Below the pieces are notes generated by a model. The model ran no database searches, was not told where the DNA came from, and saw only the letters and a program-made list of their open reading frames with translations. The position numbers were made by a program, and so were the translations under genes. From positions 1 through 64,000 of the forward strand of contig JAYGHB010000018.1 in the NCBI GenBank assembly GCA_034931985.1: DNA of 64,000 bases, written 5' to 3'. Positions 54,918 through 62,726 of this stretch are shown here, piece by piece (positions within the stretch are counted from its first letter, which is position 1; each line of letters opens with the position of its first letter). This DNA comes from Halotia wernerae. Lineage in GTDB: Bacteria > Cyanobacteriota > Cyanobacteriia > Cyanobacteriales > Nostocaceae.

Positions 54918-55757
54918 TTACATTTGTACAAAAACTTTATCGCCCTTAATTTGTACCTGATATGGCTGAAGCGAAACATCAAGGGCAGTTAAGCATTCAC
55001 CTGTCTCTAAATTGTACTGAAATCCGTGGGCAGGACAAGTGATAATACCATTTTCAACTTTACCTTTTTCTAAAGGAGATCCTAGGTGAGCGCAAGCATT
55101 ACGGTAACAGGTAATATTTACACCTTGACGATGTAACAGTAGTGATTTACCAGCAACTTTTACTGCCAATACACTAGATTCAGGAACTTGATTAAAAGTC
55201 GCTACCTTAAACCAAGTCGAAGTTACTGTTGGAGAAAATGGGCTGATTAAACCAGAATTAGCATTGTTAATATGGGGGTTGTTGTTAACAGCAACTACTC
55301 TAGTAATTTCGGGGCAATGTTTTTTTATTGCTTGTTCCACTCCTTGAGTTAAAGTTAAAGTAGAAGCTGGACAACTGCTGCAAGTTCCGATCAATTTAAC
55401 TTCTACTGTATCTGGTAGTTTAATTGCGACTAATTCTACATCTCCATTATGGCTTTGTAAGCCTGGACGAACTTCTTCAAGGGCAGTCTGAATACGTTCT
55501 GTAAGATGTGGTTTTGGTGGTTTAACTAATTCATGATAAAGCAATACGGCATATATTACTTCATCCTCAACAGCATGACGCAAAGCTGGCATTGATTCTT
55601 GTTTTAGGTTTTTAATCAAACGAAGCAATGCTTCTTTATGCAAGGCTTCAATTGCTCTTTTTAGCCCTACTACTACACATCGCTGGCTTTCATCCCAATC
55701 AGATATAATTGCCTCAAAACGGTTGATTTCTTGAATTAATTCTTCCAGGTTAGTCAT
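54918..55757 (-). CDS. NifU-like/Rieske fusion protein
   Basis: A 279-residue fusion. Residues about 80-155 are a NifU C-terminal-type domain (RPGLQSHNGDVELVAIKL; C-S-S-C-P), an Fe-S scaffold. Residues about 180-279 are a Rieske domain with C-A-H-L-G ... C-P-A-H-G ligating 2Fe-2S. Matching genes sit upstream of hypF in heterocystous cyanobacteria and are proposed to serve Fe-S insertion into the hydrogenase small subunit. No membrane segment. Confidence 0.85.
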   Translation of the reverse strand: MTNLEELIQEINRFEAIISDWDESQRCVVVGLKRAIEALHKEALLRLIKNLKQESMPALRHAVEDEVIYAVLLYHELVKPPKPHLTERIQTALEEVRPGLQSHNGDVELVAIKLPDTVEVKLIGTCSSCPASTLTLTQGVEQAIKKHCPEITRVVAVNNNPHINNANSGLISPFSPTVTSTWFKVATFNQVPESSVLAVKVAGKSLLLHRQGVNITCYRNACAHLGSPLEKGKVENGIITCPAHGFQYNLETGECLTALDVSLQPYQVQIKGDKVFVQM

Positions 55758-55796
55758 TAGTCAATGGCCAATAGTGAATAATAAACAACTAACGAA

Positions 55797-56021
55797 TTAC
55801 TTCATTTTGAAATCTTTAAGGAGAAATGGCATAATCATGCCTGTTACCAAACTGGATAATATTATTGGTAAATAGAAAGGAATTTCCGCTTGTGCTAGTG
55901 ACACGAGTAAAATTAAACCTACAATAATACCAATAGCAGTTTGCTGGACAAAAGACATGGGGTCGCGCAGTAGCTTTCCTTTAAAAAATAACTTAGCGGA
56001 AAACCATCCTATTTCTAACAT
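55797..56021 (-). CDS. Small membrane protein of the extended hyp cluster
   Basis: A 74-residue protein with two predicted helices (TAIGIIVGLILLVSLAQA and YLPIILSSLVTGMIMPFLL). It follows the 88-residue membrane protein gene by 8 nt and is conserved with it upstream of hyp genes in related cyanobacteria. No catalytic motif. Possibly a membrane platform for hydrogenase maturation; inference. Confidence 0.78.
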   Translation of the reverse strand: MLEIGWFSAKLFFKGKLLRDPMSFVQQTAIGIIVGLILLVSLAQAEIPFYLPIILSSLVTGMIMPFLLKDFKMK

Positions 56022-56029
56022 AATTTCTC

Positions 56030-56296
56030 CTAATAGTTTTGTAATAAAGTTAGTACAGCTAATCCTAAAAGTATGGCTGGAATTGCACCAGCGGGAGCAA
56101 ATAATGCACCCAACATTGCTGAAAAAGCATAACCTATGTCTTTACCAGCTAATATCATGCCGCCAATTGCACCGCCAATCATAGATAAAACTGTTGCTAA
56201 AACTAACCACAATAACCCTGTGACTAAGTTCAAGTCGCCAGCCATCATGTTTGTGAGAAAATCACTTACAGCAGGACTGGTCAAAATATCCTTCAT
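56030..56296 (-). CDS. Small glycine/alanine-rich membrane protein of the extended hyp cluster
   Basis: An 88-residue protein with two or three helices (LLWLVLATVLSMIGGAIGGM; AFSAMLGALFAPAGAIPAIL). It lies between the TPR gene and the 74-residue membrane gene, all on one strand with short spacers. No recognised catalytic motif; function unknown. Confidence 0.78.
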   Translation of the reverse strand: MKDILTSPAVSDFLTNMMAGDLNLVTGLLWLVLATVLSMIGGAIGGMILAGKDIGYAFSAMLGALFAPAGAIPAILLGLAVLTLLQNY

Positions 56297-56353
56297 GTTG
56301 TTTTTTTTCCTTTTTGATAAATGAGGATTAGGAATTAAAAAATATTTATTTTC

Positions 56354-57328
56354 CTACCCTCCAATCCCCATTTCCACTTCTACATCTTGTATTGCCTGGG
56401 ATATTACTTCTGCTTGTTCCATCTGTTGGTGTTGAGTAAAGATTTCCCAAGCTTGTTGATAGTAATTATGCGCTTTTAGAAGATTTTTAGGATTTCCAAT
56501 TTCTGGTTTTTCTAAATCATCGGGTAAGTTGAATAAAGCGTTAGCTTTATTAGAAATTGTGTTAGCATATTCTAAGGGTGTGTCTTTAGAGTTACGCACT
56601 TTTAGTGCTTCATCATAAGCTGCGATCGCCCGCAAGTTATTCTCTACAGGATGGTAACTTACTAAATATTGCAAAGCGTTACCCAAATTGTTTTGCAACA
56701 TCGCATATTCTCTGGGATGATCAATCAAGTTAATATGCTTCAGTGCCACCTCAAAGGACTGTACAGCTAACCCCTGACGCAAGTATTCCCGTTCTGATGC
56801 CATCGGCATAGAAAGGTAAGCGATCGCAATATTGTTATACAAAATCGCGTATTCTTGCGGGTAACTCTCCCAGGTAAACACCCGCAAAGCCTCATGATAA
56901 GCTTGAATGCTGTCAGTTATCCGTGCCAAATTGAAGGGTGCTAACGACTGCAACGCCAGCCCAAAGTTCATCTGCGCTTCTGCCACTTCTTCGGGTGAAG
57001 CCAATTCTTGTAAAATCGGCAATGCTTCTTCGTAACCTACTTTCGCTTGCATTAGTAGTTGAGTCCCCGCATCCGGTATTGTCTGTAACGTTCCTGCCAT
57101 ACCCACCTGAGATCTGGCTTTCAACAGGGGATACTCCTCACCACATAATTCGTAAGCCCGATAATAAAGGGAAACTGCATTTCGCAAGTCTTGGGCAGTT
57201 TTGGGCTTTTTTTGAAATCCTTGTGCCATCTCGATCAGCATCTGGATTTTTTCGGCTGCCGTAGCTGACTCTGAGGCAATGGCGGCGATCGCTGCCTTCA
57301 CTGCTGAATCTGTAATGCTGGGGGTCAT
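56354..57328 (-). CDS. TPR-repeat protein at the head of the hyp cluster
   Basis: A 324-residue helical protein with tetratricopeptide-like repeats, for example AVSLYYRAYELCGEEYPLLK, AYHEALRVFTWESYPQEYAI, YAMLQNNLGNALQYLVSYHP and AYDEALKVRNSKDTPLEYAN. It is probably a protein-interaction scaffold. As the first gene of the minus-strand series, its upstream region (57329-57867) should hold the operon promoter. Confidence 0.82.
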   Translation of the reverse strand: MTPSITDSAVKAAIAAIASESATAAEKIQMLIEMAQGFQKKPKTAQDLRNAVSLYYRAYELCGEEYPLLKARSQVGMAGTLQTIPDAGTQLLMQAKVGYEEALPILQELASPEEVAEAQMNFGLALQSLAPFNLARITDSIQAYHEALRVFTWESYPQEYAILYNNIAIAYLSMPMASEREYLRQGLAVQSFEVALKHINLIDHPREYAMLQNNLGNALQYLVSYHPVENNLRAIAAYDEALKVRNSKDTPLEYANTISNKANALFNLPDDLEKPEIGNPKNLLKAHNYYQQAWEIFTQHQQMEQAEVISQAIQDVEVEMGIGG

Positions 57329-57867
57329 AACTACCGTACTCTAGCCAATTGGGGAATTGAATCTGTCAATGCCCACGAAAGATTAAGACACGCGATCGCG
57401 TCTAATCATGGGCTAAATCGATTTACGCAGGCTTTGAGTCGAGTTAGGGATTGGGTAATTTCCCAGATCCTAATTCCTAGTCCCCTTGAATTGAGTGAAT
57501 CAATTTTTTTACTATAAAACAATCTATTTATAAATTTCTAGGGGGAAATTGCCAATATTAATGTCAGCTTTAAATACCTAAAATTTTGATCAGCTATTTT
57601 TGTATCAGTATTGAACAAATTTCCATGCTATATGTTGAATTATTGAAATATATTCTTAGTAATTTCTGCATCATTGTCATCAAAAACTAACTTAAAATTC
57701 CCTGCTTTGTTAGAGACTAAACTTAACTTCAGAAGATTTTAGCTCCGGCTACTAGCTGGGGCGGCAGTCTAACTGTTGAAACTTTAACGGTCGTCTCAAT
57801 ATCTAATTTTTCTACTATGAACAGATTTTTGTTGGGGTATGGGATGTTCTTCAAGTAAGTAAGATGA
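57329..57867. other. Divergent intergenic region upstream of the hyp cluster
   Basis: AT-rich, 539 bp, between the divergent TPR and PRC-barrel genes. I searched by eye for a GTA-N8-TAC NtcA site and found none convincing. A CTAGCTGG/CCGGCTACTAG-like short palindrome lies near 57745. No gene recognised. It is the likely seat of the hyp-cluster promoter. Confidence 0.5.
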
Positions 57868-58449
57868 TTGAAACTTTTGGCGGTTTTGGAACAAAACAAA
57901 AGTCCTGTAGTTAGGATCGGACGAGTAAGTCGTTTTTGGCTCGATATAACTAATCATCGAGTTGCTGCTATTGCCTGTAAGTCAGGGTTTCTGGGGCGCA
58001 ATGTTCAGTTCTTTGGATGGCAGCGAATTGAGGCAATTGGCAAAGATAGTATTTTGCTATCTCTGCCGACAGAATCGCTCACTGTTAAACCTGATTCAAC
58101 AGAGCTAGTAGTAGGGCATGAATTATGGACAGATGCAGGTAATAAAGCCGGAAACATCACTGATTACTGTTTAGATCCTCAAACGGGAGCAGTGGTTGCT
58201 TACTTGTTTAGGTCGAATGGCTGGCAAGGAATTACTGATGGAACCTACATACTCCTACCACAGGCTGTTATTAGCTTGGGAGCCAAACGGTTAATTGCAC
58301 AGGCAGAGCAGGTGCAGAATGCAGAGCAATTTTCAGTAGGGTTAAGTGAAAAGATGGCTAAGGCGGCTGAATTTATCAAAGAGGACTATGCTCAAACGCG
58401 ACGAAATGTGGTTACTGTGATGGAAGGCAGCGTTGCGATCGCTGCGTAG
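57868..58449 (+). CDS. PRC-barrel domain protein
   Basis: A 193-residue soluble protein with two PRC-barrel halves: VVRIGRVSRFWLDITNHRVA (about 15-35) and NKAGNITDYCLDPQTGAVVA (about 91-110). PRC barrels are small beta domains found in RNA processing and photosynthetic reaction-centre proteins. The start is a TTG right after an in-frame TGA; an ATG at 57864 is out of frame and ends after 16 codons. A start-region frameshift cannot be excluded. It is followed by two small membrane-protein genes. Confidence 0.75.
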   Translation: MKLLAVLEQNKSPVVRIGRVSRFWLDITNHRVAAIACKSGFLGRNVQFFGWQRIEAIGKDSILLSLPTESLTVKPDSTELVVGHELWTDAGNKAGNITDYCLDPQTGAVVAYLFRSNGWQGITDGTYILLPQAVISLGAKRLIAQAEQVQNAEQFSVGLSEKMAKAAEFIKEDYAQTRRNVVTVMEGSVAIAA

Positions 58450-58699
58450 TATCGATCAAACTCGGCAAGAGGTGCGATCGCTGCAACTACAAATTCAACA
58501 AATGCGATGGTGGATTGGGTTAGGATTGCTTCTTTCTTTGCTCAGTCTGGGGACATTTGCAGCGTTAAGCGTTTTTATTTACTACCAATGGCAACCCGCG
58601 CCTCATCGGCAATCGCAAGACTTGTCAGATTTTTCCAATTGCTCAAGTGTTACAAAAATAGCAATCCCATCCTTTACTATATTCATAGCAAAAAGTTAA
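58433..58699 (+). CDS. Small single-helix membrane protein
   Basis: Up to 88 residues from a TTG at 58433 that overlaps the PRC-barrel gene by 17 nt; a GTG at 58472 or ATG at 58502 are alternatives. It shows a short coiled coil (QTRQEVRSLQLQIQQMR) and a membrane helix (WWIGLGLLLSLLSLGTFAAL). The helix layout is like that of the next gene. No family recognised. Confidence 0.55.
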   Translation: MRSLRSIDQTRQEVRSLQLQIQQMRWWIGLGLLLSLLSLGTFAALSVFIYYQWQPAPHRQSQDLSDFSNCSSVTKIAIPSFTIFIAKS

Positions 58700-58705
58700 A
58701 TTAAA

Positions 58706-59254
58706 ATGTCGAGTGAAATGATGTTTACTGATACTGCTAGCGACTTGGTGATCATTCAACCGGAAACACAAGCATTAAATAACCAGAATCTGAATGAGCT
58801 AGCTCAGGCGTTGGTAGAGTTTAAGTTGAGTGCAAATACTGCCGAGGAGGAGAACCAGCAGCAACTAAGACGGTTACGCCGACAGGTGATGGTTTTGAAA
58901 GGTAGCTTGGCAATTATTTTAATCTTGTTAGGCAGTCTTGGGGTTTGGTTGATGCTGAGTTTACGAGATGTGCAAATCCAGTTAGGAATGCGATCGCAGC
59001 AACGACAAACGGAGAACACCTCTGAACGCCTACTCAAATTGGAAAACCAATTCAATTCTCTAAATAGCCGTGCCGCTGAGAGCCAGCAAGGAATCACAGA
59101 GATTAGAGCAAGACTAGACACGATTCAAGCGGATCTAAATCAACGCCAACGTGCGATCGCAGTACTCGCAAAATCGCTCCAAGAGTTAGTCGAAGAAACA
59201 CCTACTTCTGCTGCCTCACCTGCTCCACTACCTTCCTCTGGAAGGGGTAACTAA
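58706..59254 (+). CDS. Coiled-coil membrane protein, unknown function
   Basis: A 182-residue protein: an N-terminal cytoplasmic helix, one membrane helix (SLAIILILLGSLGVWLMLSL), then a long coiled coil (RLLKLENQFNSLNSRAAESQ; IRARLDTIQADLNQRQRAIA) and a Pro/Ala-rich end. It lies 6 nt after the preceding small membrane protein and is probably in one operon with it and the PRC-barrel gene. Function unknown. Confidence 0.75.
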   Translation: MSSEMMFTDTASDLVIIQPETQALNNQNLNELAQALVEFKLSANTAEEENQQQLRRLRRQVMVLKGSLAIILILLGSLGVWLMLSLRDVQIQLGMRSQQRQTENTSERLLKLENQFNSLNSRAAESQQGITEIRARLDTIQADLNQRQRAIAVLAKSLQELVEETPTSAASPAPLPSSGRGN

Positions 59255-59281
59255 TTGAATCAGTCTTTGCTACATTAGCGA

Positions 59282-59374
59282 ATGGCACTAAGAAAACGTG
59301 AGTTCGACGGCACTAAAAAACGGCAGGAAACAGCCGAAAAATTAGGCTATACTCAAAAATTGTGGGATGAATAG
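59282..59374 (+). other. 30-residue mini-ORF, possible gene fragment
   Basis: An ATG-started frame encodes 30 residues ending ...AEKLGYTQKLWDE, reminiscent of an L-G-Y-T-x-x-x-W-D motif seen in other short proteins. Its start region carries the 16-mer AACGTGAGTTCGACGG (59295-59310), which recurs inverted at 60336-60351. It is more likely a mobile-element footprint than a gene. Confidence 0.3.
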
Positions 59375-59413
59375 TCAACTAAGATAATTTCAAGAAATAA
59401 AACGAATGCTAGT

Positions 59414-60043
59414 TTAAATCACCGAGTCAAAAATTTGTTGTGCGGTTAGATTCAACTGCAAAAAAGTAGGAGACACTATCAGGTTTGTTTCTCTAAAGGG
59501 TGTCATTTGATATTCACCATCAATAAGTTCACAGACAAAAATAGTAGGAACTTTGGGACTACCAATAAATACACGTCCACCCAACGCTGCATAATCGACA
59601 ATCCAATATTCAGGTATACCCATAGCTTCATAGTCACGAAGCTTATCGTAGTAATCATCCTGCCAGTTGGTTGACACTACTTCAACTATTAGTTTGACCG
59701 AACTAGCATTATGGATAACTGATTCTTTCTTCCAGCGCGTTTCAGTATGGATAGTTTCTTGATTTAAAACAATAATATCCGGTTCGTACCCTGATTTGTC
59801 TCGGTATGGTTTAATAATGGATTCTTTCGGTATAGTCCAGATACCACGCTTACCCATCTCTCTAATTGTGATGAGTAATTCTTCAATCAAAAAACCAGCC
59901 AAATCAGAATGCTCGCCTTTAGGCTTTGGCATCTCCACAATCACCCCATCATGTAATTCGTAACGTACTTCTGAGTTTTCTGGATACCATTCGATAAATT
60001 CATCGAAGGTCAGTAGCTTTAGTTCCGATTGTGTTTGACTCAT
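59414..60043 (-). CDS. Uma2 family (DUF820) putative endonuclease
   Basis: A 209-residue Uma2 protein: LTFDEFIEWYPENSEVRYEL, DGVIVEMPKPKGEHSDLAGF, GYEPDIIVLN and VKLIVEVVSTNWQDDYYDK. The P-D-I ... E-V-V pattern is that of a PD-(D/E)XK fold. This is the second Uma2 gene in the window; the two are only distantly alike. Function unknown. Confidence 0.9.
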   Translation of the reverse strand: MSQTQSELKLLTFDEFIEWYPENSEVRYELHDGVIVEMPKPKGEHSDLAGFLIEELLITIREMGKRGIWTIPKESIIKPYRDKSGYEPDIIVLNQETIHTETRWKKESVIHNASSVKLIVEVVSTNWQDDYYDKLRDYEAMGIPEYWIVDYAALGGRVFIGSPKVPTIFVCELIDGEYQMTPFRETNLIVSPTFLQLNLTAQQIFDSVI

Positions 60044-60344
60044 AAAAGTTACTGGATTTATTTTTACCAGGACTTACGCAAGCAAAATTTGTCATTGCGA
60101 CCGGAACGTAGTGTAGGGAAGCAATCCCAGAATTTTAGGCGATTACGTCGCTTCGCTCGTAATGACGTAATTCCGTGACTTTTGCGTAAGTCCTATTTAC
60201 TATTCATTTATCCTTTTTATCATTGATCAACAAAGGCAGCGATGCTGAGGGCAGTATTCCTTCTGCAAATCTTCGTTATTGTTTTTATCCCATTCCTTCA
60301 ACGACTCTAGGCGCAAGCTTTCTGGCTTTCGTTCACCGTCGAAC
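60044..60344. other. Repeat-bearing spacer downstream of truncated tauE
   Basis: Besides the fold-back element at 60069-60194, the stretch 60200-60344 contains no family-matching frame. A plus-strand frame (60223-60522) runs into the reverse complement of the tauE-like gene and is not a gene. Position 60336-60351 holds the inverted copy of the 16-mer found at 59295-59310. Confidence 0.5.
60069..60194. repeat. 126-bp fold-back element with AGGACTTACGCAA ends
   Basis: AGGACTTACGCAA (60069-60081) and TTGCGTAAGTCCT (60182-60194) are perfect 13-bp terminal inverted repeats. Near the ends are GTCATTGCGA and TCGTAATGAC, a second imperfect inverted pair. No coding capacity. AGGACTTACGCA-type ends are common in cyanobacterial MITE-like repeats. 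Confidence 0.7.
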
Positions 60345-60887
60345 TCACGTTAACAAAACTAAAGCTGGAACAATCGCAAATCCCCCACCAACTCCAACTA
60401 ATCCAGTTAATAATCCCACGCCTAATCCTTCAGAAATCATCCATAACCAACAGTATTTACAAATTGGCTTGGGATATAAACTGATATCAAAATCGTTAGG
60501 AGCTACTTTTTTAACTGGTTGATAACTCTTTTTAATCATGAATATTGCTGCAAACAACACGACTACAGCAAAGAAAATCATCTGAAACGTACCAGTTATG
60601 AAGGGAAGTGTGGCAACTTTCGCTCCTGCAAAAGCCCCTAACATTGTAGCAGAGCCAAATATAAAAGCAGTTTTAAAATTCACATTTCCTTTTTTCCAAT
60701 GGGGAATAGCACCGATAATGCTCACAAATCCCACGATAAATAAAGTCATCGCAATGGCTGGTTTTGGTGGTATACCCATTACATAAACTAATACTGGTAC
60801 TGCTAATACCGAACCACCACCACCAATCAATCCCAAGCTGATACCAATACAGACAGCTAGAATAATTCCAATTAAGAAAGTCATCAT
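60345..60887 (-). pseudogene. TauE/SafE sulfite-exporter-like permease, C-terminally truncated
   Basis: 180 residues with GISLGLIGGGGSVLAVPVLV and a second glycine-rich repeat GLGVGLLTGLVGVGGGFAIV, both TauE/SafE hallmarks. Full-length members have about 250-270 residues and eight helices; here the frame stops right after PALVLLT, missing the last helices. The stop lies inside the 16-mer CCGTCGAACTCACGTT (60336-60351) that recurs inverted near 59300, suggesting a rearrangement. In related clusters this permease exports sulfite or thiosulfate. Confidence 0.8.
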
Positions 60888-61040
60888 TTCTACCTATTAC
60901 TAATTATTTCAGCAAACAAGCGTAAAAATTGCCGTCAAATTAGAAAAATACAGTTAGCTATTGTTAACTAACTGCGTGCTAAAAAAATTATATTCTTTCA
61001 ATTAAATCGATTACTTTGTTATCTTGATGTACCTCAAGCT

Positions 61041-61742
61041 TTAAGTCTGCGCAACCGTATCTACACTACCACAGCGTTCATTTGCGGGAACAGCTTCCAT
61101 GATTTTTTTAGGGTCTGGTAAATTCAGATTTCCCATAAATTCAATAAATTCTTCTCGGCTACGTCCAACAAAACGCGGATTCCACTGTTTTTCTTCGCCA
61201 ATTGTTGATACAGTATGACCACGATAATCGTGAGCCGGATACACAAGGGTTTCATCTGGTAATGTAAACAACCGTTGTGTTACTGAGTCATACAAAGTTC
61301 CTGCATCACCACTTTGAAAATCTGTACGTCCACAACCACGAATAAACAACGCATCCCCGGTAAATATTTTGTCATTAACTCTGTAAGTCATGTGGCTGTC
61401 TGTATGTCCGGGAGTAGCTATAGTTTCAACCGTAATACTTCCCAATTGCAAGGTTTCGCCATCTTTAATTAAGCGGTCTGCACAACCCACCTCTGCCTTT
61501 TCTGGGACAACACCCAAGCAACCTGTTAACACCCGCAATTTGGCTGTACCCGTGATGTGGTCAGCATGAACGTGAGTCTCTAAGCAATAACGCAGAGATA
61601 ACCCTAATTCTTGCAGTAATTTTAGGTCGCGTTCTACTTGCTCAACCACAGAGTCAATTAGAATGGCTTGTTTGATATTTTGATCAGCAAGCAGATATGT
61701 ATAGGTACTTGATTCTTGATCAAATAGTTGCCGAAATTGCAT
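61041..61742 (-). CDS. MBL-fold persulfide dioxygenase-like protein (ETHE1/BLH type)
   Basis: A 233-residue metallo-beta-lactamase-fold protein: THVHADHITG carries the metal His/Asp set, ATPGHTDSHMTY and FTGDALFIRGCGRTDFQSG follow, with YPAHDYRG at the end. GCGRTDFQ is typical of ETHE1-like persulfide dioxygenases, which oxidise glutathione persulfide to sulfite. It starts 3 nt after the BLH-type phosphatase gene, so both are one transcript. Confidence 0.9.
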   Translation of the reverse strand: MQFRQLFDQESSTYTYLLADQNIKQAILIDSVVEQVERDLKLLQELGLSLRYCLETHVHADHITGTAKLRVLTGCLGVVPEKAEVGCADRLIKDGETLQLGSITVETIATPGHTDSHMTYRVNDKIFTGDALFIRGCGRTDFQSGDAGTLYDSVTQRLFTLPDETLVYPAHDYRGHTVSTIGEEKQWNPRFVGRSREEFIEFMGNLNLPDPKKIMEAVPANERCGSVDTVAQT

Positions 61743-61745
61743 AAT

Positions 61746-62201
61746 TTAACCTTCATTTGTTATTGATTTTACTGAAATGTAGTGTTCTAAAAACTGCTTT
61801 AATTGAGGATTGGCACTACAGTCAAAACCCGCTGCCGATGCTTTTGCAAATACTTGTTCTGGTGTCATTCCTTGCCGTGTCGCCAAGTGCATAAACGCGA
61901 TCGCACCGGCACGCATTCCACTAGCGCAGTGAATTAAGATAGGTTTAGGTAACTGATCAATTTGCTGGAGTACCTCTGTAACTAGTTCGTCGCTGATTGT
62001 GTTGGGCTTAACTGGGATATTCAGATAATGCAATCCCGCTGTTTCGGCTTGTTGTTGCTCGGAGTTCATAAAGCCCTCTTCATCGGGTGAACGGAGATTT
62101 AATACTGATTTAAACCCCTCGTACCCTACTTGCTGCAACTCTTGTGGTGTCACCTGTCCAGTAACGGTTAATTCATCCGAAATCTTCTTGACGTTTTCCA
62201 T
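61746..62201 (-). CDS. BLH-type phosphatase/sulfurtransferase-like domain (DUF442)
   Basis: A 151-residue protein with the DUF442 (beta-lactamase hydrolase-like N-terminal) fold. The loop HCASGMRAG is a C-x5-R active site as in dual-specificity phosphatases and rhodanese-like enzymes. In other bacteria it is often fused to the MBL dioxygenase as one BLH protein; here the two halves are separate neighbours. It may transfer sulfane sulfur; activity not shown. Confidence 0.85.
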   Translation of the reverse strand: MENVKKISDELTVTGQVTPQELQQVGYEGFKSVLNLRSPDEEGFMNSEQQQAETAGLHYLNIPVKPNTISDELVTEVLQQIDQLPKPILIHCASGMRAGAIAFMHLATRQGMTPEQVFAKASAAGFDCSANPQLKQFLEHYISVKSITNEG

Positions 62202-62235
62202 TGATGTTGTTTTAATTAGATTTTCAATTCATACT

Positions 62236-62261
62236 ATCATATTACTATATAATGATATGAT
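62236..62261. promoter_or_regulatory. AT-rich inverted repeat in the regulator/BLH intergenic region
   Basis: ATCATAT (62236-62242) and ATATGAT (62255-62261), spaced 12 nt, lie in the 83-bp space between the divergent BLH and ArsR-family genes. Placement and AT-rich dyad suit the operator of a BigR/SqrR-like repressor controlling both directions. Unverified. Confidence 0.5.
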
Positions 62262-62284
62262 ATATACATATATAAAGAATTAAT

Positions 62285-62629
62285 ATGCTAAATCCCTCTG
62301 CCCAAACTCTTACACCTGTTGCTGAATACTTCAAAATTCTGTCGGAAGTCAGCCGCCTGCAAGTTCTGTGCTGTCTGAAGTCAGGAGCAAAAAACGTGAC
62401 GCAGATTATACAAGAGACGGGATTAGGGCAAGCTAACGTTTCTAAGCATTTGAAGGTATTAACGCAAGCAGCGATAGTAACACGTCAGCCTCAGGGAATC
62501 AGTGTTTTCTATGAAATTACCGACCCAGTAATTTTTGAGCTATGTGATTTGGTGTGCGATCGCCTTGCAATTCGACTTCAAGAACAAACCCAACAGTTGG
62601 AACAACTACAAGGACTGAGACAGCCATAA
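62285..62629 (+). CDS. ArsR-family regulator, BigR/SqrR-like
   Basis: A 114-residue winged-helix protein. VAEYFKILSEVSRLQVLCCL starts the domain and LGQANVSKHLKVLTQAAIVT is the recognition helix. Cys29/Cys30 and Cys87/Cys91 are placed like the two redox Cys of BigR/SqrR, which form a polysulfide bridge on exposure to persulfide and release DNA. Metal-site motifs of arsenic or zinc sensors (ELCVCDL) are absent. It is divergent from the BLH/dioxygenase genes it likely controls. Confidence 0.85.
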   Translation: MLNPSAQTLTPVAEYFKILSEVSRLQVLCCLKSGAKNVTQIIQETGLGQANVSKHLKVLTQAAIVTRQPQGISVFYEITDPVIFELCDLVCDRLAIRLQEQTQQLEQLQGLRQP

Positions 62630-62726
62630 AAATCACTATACTTGTGCTTTATGCCAAATTTGAGTGAGCGATCGCAGATGAACCCCGAAGTGTAAAATAT
62701 GTTCATCAACTGTAAAACTAGCTCTT

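Noticed and set aside
57329..57867. NtcA-binding site for the hyp cluster
   Set aside because: No GTA-N8-TAC with a suitably spaced -10 box found by eye.
60223..60522. Plus-strand 99-residue frame
   Set aside because: Its second half is the antisense of the truncated TauE-like gene, and its first half is unsupported.
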